Both the position numbers and the translations under genes were made by a program. 64,000 bases of DNA from the NCBI RefSeq assembly GCF_000739615.1, contig NZ_BATP01000016.1, positions 1-64,000 of the forward strand, written 5' to 3'. The stretch's first letter is position 1, and every line of letters starts with the position of its first letter. The DNA is from Haloferula sp. BvORR071. GTDB taxonomy: Bacteria; Verrucomicrobiota; Verrucomicrobiia; Verrucomicrobiales; Akkermansiaceae. The notes under the pieces were generated by a model. The model had not been told where the DNA came from, made no database searches, and was given only the letters and a program-made list of their open reading frames with translations. Below are positions 58,049 through 64,000 of this stretch, in pieces.

Positions 58049-58912
58049 ATGAAACGCCGTTCCCTTTTTGCCATGGTGCCCGCCACCTCCGCCCTGCTTG
58101 CCCTGCGTTCGCAAGGCAAGCCGATCGATCAAGGTGCAGTGACCGCCGCTGGATTCGCCATCTCCGTGCAAGCCTGGACCTTCAAGCAATTCCCGCTGTG
58201 GGAGGCTATCAAGATGGCCGCAGCCGCCGGTGCCAGCGCGATCGAAATGTTCCCCGGCCAAAAGATCGGCGGGCCGCTGAATGACACCCCGCTCGATCAG
58301 GATCTCTCCGACGAGAACATTGCCACGCTGCTGGCCCACGCCAAGGAGAACAAGATTACCCCTGTCAACTTCGGGGTGACCGGCATCTCTAACAAGGAGG
58401 CCGATGCCCGCAAGGTCTTCGAATTTGCCAAGAAGATGGGTCTCTACGGGGTGACCACCGAGTCGCTCGACGCCATCGATTTGCTGGAGAAGCTCTCGCA
58501 GGAGTACGACATCAAGGTTTGCTTTCACAACCACCCGAAGCCTAGCCCCTTGTGGGATCCCGAGAAGACCTGGAACGCGGTCAAGGATCGCCACGCCAAC
58601 ATCGGCTTCTGCGCGGATGTGGGTCACTGGACACGCTCCGGTCTCGATGCTCTGGAAGTGATCAAGAAGATCGCGCCGCGCGTGCGCTCCTTCCACATGA
58701 AGGACCGCGAGGCGATCGGCAAAAAGGACGACCACGATCAACCTTTCGGCACCGGCGTGATTGATATCATCGCTATCCTCGACGAAGTCCGGAAGCACGG
58801 CTTCGCCGGCAACGTGAGCATCGAGTACGAGTACAACTGGGACAAGTCCTTGGCAGAAGTGGCGCAATGCGTTGGCTACCTGCGCGCTTATAGCAAGTTC
58901 GCGAAGGCCTGA
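58049..58912 (+). CDS. Sugar phosphate isomerase/epimerase family protein (TIM barrel)
   Basis: The 287-residue protein belongs to the xylose isomerase-like TIM-barrel family. A short leader (MKRRSLFAMVPATSALLAL) may be an export signal. Metal-binding positions are suggested by SAIEMFPG, FHNHPKPSPLWDP, IGFCADVGHWTRSG, RSFHMKD and VSIEYEYNWDKS. Such proteins often isomerise or epimerise sugars and are frequently paired with Gfo/Idh/MocA enzymes in this phylum; here the pairing is not local. A terminator follows at 58932. It has 152 bp upstream free of genes. Confidence 0.85.
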   Translation: MKRRSLFAMVPATSALLALRSQGKPIDQGAVTAAGFAISVQAWTFKQFPLWEAIKMAAAAGASAIEMFPGQKIGGPLNDTPLDQDLSDENIATLLAHAKENKITPVNFGVTGISNKEADARKVFEFAKKMGLYGVTTESLDAIDLLEKLSQEYDIKVCFHNHPKPSPLWDPEKTWNAVKDRHANIGFCADVGHWTRSGLDALEVIKKIAPRVRSFHMKDREAIGKKDDHDQPFGTGVIDIIAILDEVRKHGFAGNVSIEYEYNWDKSLAEVAQCVGYLRAYSKFAKA

Positions 58913-58931
58913 AGCGTCCTGACTTTCAATC

Positions 58932-58966
58932 AGCCCGGCTCTACTGTGGTGGGGCCGGGCTTTTTT
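58932..58966 (+). terminator. Intrinsic terminator after the sugar isomerase-like gene
   Basis: AGCCCGGC pairs with GCCGGGCT (58932-58939 with 58954-58961) across a 14-base loop, and the stem runs straight into TTTTTT. It lies 20 bp past the stop and also separates the unit from the convergent rnc gene. Confidence 0.9.
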
Positions 58967-58995
58967 ACGCTCGAGGAGGTGACACGGAAGCAGGC

Positions 58996-59706
58996 TCAGG
59001 AAGCCTTCTCGGTCTTATCCTTGTCCTTCTCCCAGACGCGGGCGCGCAGGGCCTCCCCCGCAGCGCGGGCTTCGGCCTCCTTCTTGCTCTTGCCCTTGCC
59101 GATGGCGAGGATCAGGCCCTTCCAGGATACTTCCGCTTGGAAGACCTTGCGGTGGTCGGGGCCAGTCTCACCGAGAATCCGGTAGTTCGGCGCCTGCGGG
59201 GAAATCGCCTGCAGGCATTCCTGCAATTCGCCCTTCGGGTTGCGCTCTTCAGGGCTACCAGCCAGCGCCTCGATCTCGGACTGGAACAGGCGCAATACCA
59301 GATCGCGCGCACCGGGATAGCCAGTGTCCAGATAGACCGCGCCGATCAGCGCCTCGAAACCATCGGCCAGCGTCGACATCCGGCGGCGGCCGCCGGTCGC
59401 TTCCTCACCCTTGCCTAACAGCACGTAGCTGCCGAGATCGATGGTAAGGGCGAAGCGGGCCAAGGCACGGCGAGAAACGAGTTGCGAGCGCAGCTTCGTG
59501 AGACGGCCTTCCGGGAAATCCGGAAACATCTTGAAGAGATCCTCCGTGAGGATGAGTTGCAGCACGGCGTCCCCCAAAAACTCCAAGCGCTGGTTGTCGA
59601 AATGAGGGCGCTGGGACTCGTAGGCGAGGCTCGGATGGGTCATCGCTTCTGCAAGGAGAAGCGAATTGCGAAATTTGTATCCGAGGCGGCTCTCGAGACT
59701 TTCCAT
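58996..59706 (-). CDS. rnc: Ribonuclease III
   Basis: This 236-residue endonuclease cleaves double-stranded RNA in rRNA and mRNA processing. The catalytic domain (about 1-150) has the signature QRLEFLGDAVLQLILTE, and the second acidic site is in LADGFEALIGAVYLDTG. The double-stranded RNA-binding domain (about 160-230) has GKSKKEAEARAAGEALR. The ATG at 59706 is chosen because the longer frame runs back across the neighbouring tRNA-His gene. The length is normal for RNase III. It is a single gene between a terminator and tRNA-His. Confidence 0.96.
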   Translation of the reverse strand: MESLESRLGYKFRNSLLLAEAMTHPSLAYESQRPHFDNQRLEFLGDAVLQLILTEDLFKMFPDFPEGRLTKLRSQLVSRRALARFALTIDLGSYVLLGKGEEATGGRRRMSTLADGFEALIGAVYLDTGYPGARDLVLRLFQSEIEALAGSPEERNPKGELQECLQAISPQAPNYRILGETGPDHRKVFQAEVSWKGLILAIGKGKSKKEAEARAAGEALRARVWEKDKDKTEKAS

Positions 59707-59769
59707 GGCACACGTGCCGTGCAGATCCGCCTCTTCAGACCGGAACGCCCGCGTTCCCGAAAAAAGAGG

Positions 59770-59845
59770 TGGGGTGACCGACGGGACTCGAACCCGCAAC
59801 AACCAGAATCACAATCTGGGGCTCTACCATTGAACTACGGCCACC
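59770..59845 (-). tRNA. tRNA-His (anticodon GTG)
   Basis: The cloverleaf on the minus strand has acceptor GTGGCCG/CGGTCAC (one G-U pair), D arm around AGTTCAATGGTAGAGC, anticodon stem CCAGA/TCTGG around TTGTGAT (anticodon GTG), and T arm GCGGG-TTCGAGT-CCCGT. The extra G at position -1 opposite C73, the mark of tRNA-His, is present, and CCA appears to be encoded. It lies 64 bp upstream of rnc on the same strand. Confidence 0.96.
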
Positions 59846-59952
59846 ATTTTAACGGCGGGCGGGAGAACTAAGCGAACGATCCCCACTTGCAAAGCCCAAA
59901 ATGCAAGGCAAGTGGAAGACCTCATTCTGCGGAACCGGCGAGGCTAACACCC

Positions 59953-60258
59953 ATGAGCGAAGAACCCCACCGAACCCCCATCACTCCGGAGCTGGATCTG
60001 CACACCTTCCGCCCTTCCGAAATCGGGGAATTACTGCCGGAATACTTCGCAGAATGCCTCCGTGAGGGCATCCGCGGGGTGCGGGTCATCCATGGCAAGG
60101 GCACGGGGACCCTGCGGGAGGGTGTCCATGCCCTGCTCAAGCGCCTGCCTGAGGTTCAGGAATTCCACTACCCCGCGGCAGAAGGCGGCTGGGGCGCGAC
60201 TTGGGTGGTGCTCAGGCCGCTCGAGCCAGAATCCACAGCAGATCCGACAGGCGATTGA
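59953..60258 (+). CDS. Smr-domain protein
   Basis: The 101-residue protein is essentially one Smr domain: LDLHTFRPSEI (the LDLHG-like start), then VRVIHGKGTGTLREGVHALLKRL (the HGKGxGxL loop). Standalone Smr proteins are thought to act as nucleases or RNA-binding factors, and some related domains cleave mRNA at stalled ribosomes. The last 47 bp overlap the end of the adenosyltransferase gene on the other strand. The ATG at 59953 is the first good start; sequence before it is not coding-like. Confidence 0.88.
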   Translation: MSEEPHRTPITPELDLHTFRPSEIGELLPEYFAECLREGIRGVRVIHGKGTGTLREGVHALLKRLPEVQEFHYPAAEGGWGATWVVLRPLEPESTADPTGD

Positions 60259-60736
60259 AGAACAACCGCAGGTGCTGGGGAACCTCCTCCCCGCTCTCGT
60301 GAAGCACCAGCACCGCCCGCTCCCCCCGCCGGGCCACCGACCGGGCGAAATCCAGCCCGGCCCTAGCCAAGGAATGGTCGGCACCGGGCCTCGCCCAGTC
60401 CTTGAAAACGATGCCCCGGGCCTCGAAATCCTTGGCCCTGGCTACAATCCATTCGAGATCCCCCTCCCCCACGGCCGCAAAGCCGGCCTTCGCATAGCGA
60501 TCCTCATCCCCCGGCAGGCAAGCGAACTGACCCATCAGCCCGATCAGAAGCTCCTGTACCCGGGCAATAATCTCCTCGACTTCCGGCATCGCGCCGGCGG
60601 CGCGGGCCAAGCCGAGGGCAGAATTCAGTTCATCCACGGCCCCTAGCACTTCCATCCGAAGGGAGGTCTTTGCAATACGGCGGCCGAAGAGGAGATCGGT
60701 TTCGCCGTCGTCGCCGCGGCCGGTGATAATGCTCAT
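60212..60736 (-). CDS. ATP:cob(I)alamin adenosyltransferase, PduO type
   Basis: This 174-residue enzyme transfers the adenosyl group from ATP to cobalamin to make coenzyme B12. PduO-family features include the N-terminal TGRGDDGETDLLFGRR loop that binds ATP, EVLGAVDELNSALGLAR, FARSVARRGERAV and the C-terminal FFNRLSDLLWILAR. Length is normal. It implies cobalamin uptake or synthesis elsewhere in the genome. Its 3' end overlaps the convergent Smr gene by 47 bp. Confidence 0.92.
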   Translation of the reverse strand: MSIITGRGDDGETDLLFGRRIAKTSLRMEVLGAVDELNSALGLARAAGAMPEVEEIIARVQELLIGLMGQFACLPGDEDRYAKAGFAAVGEGDLEWIVARAKDFEARGIVFKDWARPGADHSLARAGLDFARSVARRGERAVLVLHESGEEVPQHLRLFFNRLSDLLWILARAA

Positions 60737-60776
60737 GGGCGGAGGAAATCACCGAACCGCCGGGATCCAATCCCAA

Positions 60777-61199
60777 TCAATCCCTCCGGGTATCCAGAAG
60801 CTCCCAGCCCTCGTGGGTCCACACCCGACGGTAGCCCGGACAAAACGGTATGGCACCCACTTGCTTGGCCAGAATCCAGTTTCGGTCCTTCAGAAAAAGC
60901 AGGTAGGCCGCCACCGCTCCATCGTGGAGCCCCGCCGCAGGTGGCTCACGGAGAGGCACCGCCAGGCCAGGGACCCGGTCCTTTCCGATGCCTCGAACCT
61001 CCCAGCCGCTTTGGCCGATGCCAGCATTGACCAAAATCTTCTCCGCACTTGGTCGACACCCTTGAAACACCGCCTCCATTGCCTGGAAGTCAAACTGCTC
61101 CGGCCGGTAATTGGGATCGGTAGGAAAGAAGGAGAAGCAGGCCTTGAACAGAAATGCCCAGCCCAAAAGGGCAGGGATCCAGAGCCAGCGGTGCTTTAT
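60777..61199 (-). CDS. Hypothetical protein, probably with a non-standard start
   Basis: The 140-residue reading is not recognised. It has one N-terminal hydrophobic segment (RWLWIPALLGWAFLF) and a soluble domain (DPNYRPEQFDFQAMEAVFQG, then VRGIGKDRVPGLAV, ending HEGWELLDTRRD). The frame is open upstream of 61166 but has no ATG or GTG. The only in-frame conventional start is a TTG at 61166 that would cut the helix in half; an ATA at 61199 gives a natural N terminus (xKHRWLWIPALL). The ATG may have mutated to ATA, or a rare start is used. The domain looks periplasmic. Confidence 0.5.
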   Translation of the reverse strand: MKHRWLWIPALLGWAFLFKACFSFFPTDPNYRPEQFDFQAMEAVFQGCRPSAEKILVNAGIGQSGWEVRGIGKDRVPGLAVPLREPPAAGLHDGAVAAYLLFLKDRNWILAKQVGAIPFCPGYRRVWTHEGWELLDTRRD

Positions 61200-61283
61200 T
61201 CGATTCAGGTCCGCCGATTCGACAGAACTACCGCTCCAAGGTCAAACCAGCGACGATGAATTCCGCGCAGAGCACTTGGATTG

Positions 61284-62075
61284 ATGATTGGAAGATTGCC
61301 GATTGGTGAGTTCTCTTCCGGCGTGCTCCTGTCCCGCCTGAACGACGGCCCGGAAATCTTCTTCACCCTGCAGGGCGAAGGGGTTTCCGCGGGGCTGCCC
61401 GCGGTCTTCGTGCGATCCGCGCTCTGCAACCTCCACTGCCGCTGGTGCGATACCGACCACACTTGGAACTTCGAGGGCACGCCCTGGAAGCACGACAAGG
61501 ACGCCGATCCGGCCTACCGGAAGCACAAGAAGGCCGAGGTGACGATTGAGGTGCCGCCGCAGGAAATCGTCGCCCGGGTGGCCGCCCATCCCTGTCGGCG
61601 GGTGGTGCTCACCGGCGGGGAGCCGCTGCTCCAACAGGAGGCGTGGCTGGAGGTGATTTCCGGTCTGCGGGCGATCGATCCGGCCTACGTTTTCGAGGTC
61701 GAGACCAACGGGACCCGGATGCCCAGCCCTGAATTCCGGGCGGCGGTGAACCAGTTCAATGTGTCGCCCAAGCTGGCGAATTCGGGGATGGAGGCGAAGC
61801 TGAGGATCGTGCCGGGGGTGCTGGAATTCATAGTATCGGATCCAAAGGCGTGGTTTAAGTTCGTGGCCGTCAATGAGTCAGATATCGTTGAAATTGAGTC
61901 ACTTTGCCGTGAATTCAAGATCCCGTCGGAGCGGGTGCTGCTGATGCCGGAGGGGCGCACCGCGGCGGAGCTGGATCGGCACGCCCAGAGCATCGTGGCC
62001 CACTGCCTGCTGCATGGCTGGCGCTTCTGCGACCGCCTGCACGTCCGCCTGTGGGGGGACAAGCGTGGAGTTTGA
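61284..62075 (+). CDS. queE: 7-carboxy-7-deazaguanine synthase
   Basis: This 263-residue radical SAM enzyme converts 6-carboxytetrahydropterin to 7-carboxy-7-deazaguanine in queuosine synthesis. The iron-sulfur cluster motif is C48-x3-C52-x2-C55 in CNLHCRWCDT, and nearby are FFTLQGEG and VVLTGGEPLLQQ, with VETNGT in the core. The ATG at 61284 is preferred over a TTG one codon earlier. No other queuosine gene is adjacent. A 208-bp gap separates it from the inverted gene before it. Confidence 0.94.
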   Translation: MIGRLPIGEFSSGVLLSRLNDGPEIFFTLQGEGVSAGLPAVFVRSALCNLHCRWCDTDHTWNFEGTPWKHDKDADPAYRKHKKAEVTIEVPPQEIVARVAAHPCRRVVLTGGEPLLQQEAWLEVISGLRAIDPAYVFEVETNGTRMPSPEFRAAVNQFNVSPKLANSGMEAKLRIVPGVLEFIVSDPKAWFKFVAVNESDIVEIESLCREFKIPSERVLLMPEGRTAAELDRHAQSIVAHCLLHGWRFCDRLHVRLWGDKRGV

Positions 62076-62147
62076 TCATCAAGCCGCAACTTTTCACTCG
62101 CTCCCCGGTTTCTCACAACGGAAACTGGCCCCTGACCACCCTCCACC

Positions 62148-62549
62148 ATGAAGCGCGACAACCATTCCGATTTTGAGAAGGACCCCGTGTGGGAACTCCT
62201 GCGGGAAAGCGCGGCCAAGCGACCCAGCCCGAACTTCGCCTCGAACGTCCTGCGGGCCGCCCGCTTGGAAGGCCAAGAACAGGTGAAGCCGTGGTGGAAG
62301 AGCTTCCTGATTCCGCTCTCCGCTGGCACGGCTTTGGCCGGTGCCGCCGCGTTGGTGGCGGTGGTGATGAGCATGCAGAGCGCTGCTCCGCAAGGTCGTG
62401 GCCCGGACAGAACCGCCGAGGCTCCCATCCCCAAGGAATCTTCCTTGGCTGCCTTGGAGGACACCGCCCAGACCGAAGTTTTCCTGACCGCTTGTGAGAA
62501 CCTCGGTGCTTACAAGGACGAGGAGCTGGTCTCGATGATCGGCTTCTGA
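62148..62549 (+). CDS. Anti-sigma-like membrane protein without a sigma factor
   Basis: The 133-residue product has an N-terminal cytosolic segment (DPVWELLRESAAKRPSPNFASNVLRAARL) of a kind that, in this phylum, often lies next to ECF sigma genes and suggests sigma binding. A transmembrane helix (about 52-74, PLSAGTALAGAAALVAVVM) and a short Ala/Glu-rich periplasmic tail follow. No sigma gene is adjacent here, so it is either an orphan regulator or works with a distant sigma factor. Confidence 0.65.
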   Translation: MKRDNHSDFEKDPVWELLRESAAKRPSPNFASNVLRAARLEGQEQVKPWWKSFLIPLSAGTALAGAAALVAVVMSMQSAAPQGRGPDRTAEAPIPKESSLAALEDTAQTEVFLTACENLGAYKDEELVSMIGF

Positions 62550-62560
62550 GAACCCAGCAC

Positions 62561-64000
62561 CTAATGGGTGCGGGTTACTACGAGTCTCGCGAAGCGGGGG
62601 CCGTTCCATGGGAGCGTGATCCGTTCGCGGGTGAGCTTGCCTTGGGTGCCGACGATGGTGGCGGCTGGGCCGGGGAGCCAGGTTTTAAGGTCGTAGGAGA
62701 CCTGCCAGGAGGCGTCGATCGGGGCTACTCCGGCGAGGCCTGATAGAGCGGTGCGGTCGAGGAGGGCCTCTACCTGGAAGCCTTGGGGGGTAATGGTTTG
62801 GGTGATCGGGAAGAGGGTTCCGGCGAGCGGATTGCTGCCGAGAGCGAGTTCCATGAGATTGCTGACGCCGTCGTTGTCCGGGTCGGCGGTGTCGAGGGCG
62901 TTTGGACCGCTGAGTGTGGGGTTGGCGGCGAGCCAGCGCTGCCAGGGATCGGCGATGGGAGCGGTGCTGGATAGATTGATGCGGGCGATGCCGCTGACAC
63001 TTGTATCCCCTGCTGCCCGGGTGAGGCGGAACCAGTAGGTCTGTGCCGCCACCGGCTTGAAGGCGACCAGGCTGGCTCCGGCGCCGGGAAGCGTGGAGGC
63101 ATTGTCGTTCTCTGTGAGGATCGCGGGGATGGTCGGTGGATCGGTGGTGAAGACCGTGAGGACGGTGTCGTATTCGCTGCCGAGGGTATCGACCCAGACG
63201 CCATTGCTGTTAGGTGCGGTCCACTTCCACCAGAGGCTGGCCTTGGAGGGGTTTAGGCTGGTGGCATAGCCGGGCTCGCCGGTTTCGATGCTGGCGCCGG
63301 TGCTTTCCACGCTGTCGGTGGCGCTGCTGCCGTTGAGGGTGCTGGCATTGGCGAAGAGATCATTCGCCGGGCCGCCGAGAGAGAGCGCGAAGCTCGAGGT
63401 GGTCTCGTTGTAGGGCCGGGTGGCGACCGCGATGTGGTAGGTCTGGCCAGCTACGACGTTTGCCGTAAATGATGGGGCGCCCGGCGCGAGGAAGCCCGAG
63501 GTGAGCCACTGCTGGCGGGTATTGCCGCGATAGAGCTGCAGGGCGAGCGAAGCGGTCGATTGCAAGCGCAGGCTGACCGGGCCGGTGGTGGATGGGGTCC
63601 AGTCATACCAGACCGAGCGGCCGGGCGGGAACTGGGTGGCGCTGCCGGTGCCATTCGAGTTCGAGTGGTCGGGTTCGAAGGGCTGGCAGGAGGCATTGGT
63701 GATGTCGCCATTGATCGTGCCGAAGGCCGCGGCGAGAACCTGGGCGTTTTCCCAATTGTCATTCGCCGGCGCTGCTCCCGGCGCGGGAGCGAGCAGTGAA
63801 AGTGTGGCGGCACGGGTTCGCTGCAGACTCGATTGGGAAACGAAGACCCACTGCTGCCCGACGGTGCTTTTGAGGCGCAGCGTCGGTGCACCGCCATTGG
63901 TGCGACTGGCTCCTGCGGTCATTGTGCTGGTTTCGCCATCGGCAAAGGCGAGCAGGGCATCCGACTCGGCCAAGGCACCCGAAAGCTTCAGCTCCGCGAT
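62561..64000 (-). CDS. Secreted PPC-domain protein, N terminus outside the window
   Basis: At least 480 C-terminal residues are visible, and the frame stays open to the right edge, so the start lies beyond it. Two pre-peptidase-like beta domains are readable (ANDNWENAQVLAAAFGTINGD and PANDLFANASTLNGSSATDS), each with VWYDWTPSTTGPVSLRL or LWWKWTAPNSNGVW cores. Near the end an Asp-rich DPDNDGVSNLMELALGSNPL module appears, shared with the giant protein at 14779. It probably belongs to a surface or extracellular protein; the catalytic part, if any, is not in view. Confidence 0.85.
   Translation of the reverse strand: MAELKLSGALAESDALLAFADGETSTMTAGASRTNGGAPTLRLKSTVGQQWVFVSQSSLQRTRAATLSLLAPAPGAAPANDNWENAQVLAAAFGTINGDITNASCQPFEPDHSNSNGTGSATQFPPGRSVWYDWTPSTTGPVSLRLQSTASLALQLYRGNTRQQWLTSGFLAPGAPSFTANVVAGQTYHIAVATRPYNETTSSFALSLGGPANDLFANASTLNGSSATDSVESTGASIETGEPGYATSLNPSKASLWWKWTAPNSNGVWVDTLGSEYDTVLTVFTTDPPTIPAILTENDNASTLPGAGASLVAFKPVAAQTYWFRLTRAAGDTSVSGIARINLSSTAPIADPWQRWLAANPTLSGPNALDTADPDNDGVSNLMELALGSNPLAGTLFPITQTITPQGFQVEALLDRTALSGLAGVAPIDASWQVSYDLKTWLPGPAATIVGTQGKLTRERITLPWNGPRFARLVVTRTH

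Overview
The window is GC-rich bacterial chromosome, almost certainly from the phylum Verrucomicrobiota and most like the Luteolibacter/Haloferula side of Verrucomicrobiales. The evidence is a Verru_Chthon cassette A-type pilin-like protein, a PEP-CTERM protein ending in VPEPS-helix-RRRR, two pairs of diheme PSCyt1/DUF1549/DUF1553 plus DUF1501 proteins, several ECF sigma factors (one fused to a membrane-anchored domain), and many secreted proteins that end in a shared verrucomicrobial C-terminal module. No phage, CRISPR array, insertion sequence or rRNA was seen.

Layout. 1-14.7 kb: a secreted 12-repeat protein, a small membrane protein, a tandem palindromic repeat, a Tat-type Gfo/Idh/MocA oxidoreductase, a small secreted protein, the Verru_Chthon A-like protein, asnS, an orphan GAF-GAF-PAS histidine kinase and a PEP-CTERM protein. 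14.8-23.6 kb: one giant secreted protein of 2939 aa with three ~420-residue tandem blocks. 24-34.7 kb: an AqpZ-type aquaporin, lpxI, a secreted protein, tRNA-Leu(CAA), a sigma factor with a membrane-anchored C-terminal domain, an internally duplicated membrane protein and bifunctional putA. 35-39.7 kb: a diheme DUF1549/DUF1553 gene that is frameshifted near its start, overlapping a DUF1501 gene. 39.8-49.8 kb: hypothetical and secreted enzymes (gluconolactonase-like, PhoD-like phosphatase, alpha/beta hydrolase, DUF3500) and a membrane PTP-like phosphatase overlapping a GH8 glucanase. 49.9-56.2 kb: a tightly coupled ECF sigma / FecR / diheme protein / DUF1501 operon. 56.2-64 kb: an OmpH-like lipoprotein with a second ECF sigma and a small membrane partner, a sugar isomerase-like protein, rnc, tRNA-His, an Smr protein, a cobalamin adenosyltransferase, queE, a lone anti-sigma-like protein, and a secreted protein that runs off the right edge.

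Two themes link the genes. One is export: at least 15 products carry a Sec, Tat or lipoprotein signal, and several are built of repeats. The other is cell-surface signalling through ECF sigma factors with different partners: a FecR protein, a small one-helix protein, and a sensor-like domain fused to the sigma factor itself. The strongest candidate for an under-described system is the sigma/FecR/diheme/DUF1501 operon together with its frameshifted paralogous pair 10 kb away. The housekeeping genes (asnS, lpxI, rnc, queE, putA, tRNAs) look ordinary. All family assignments are from reading motifs in the translated sequence; no database search was run.
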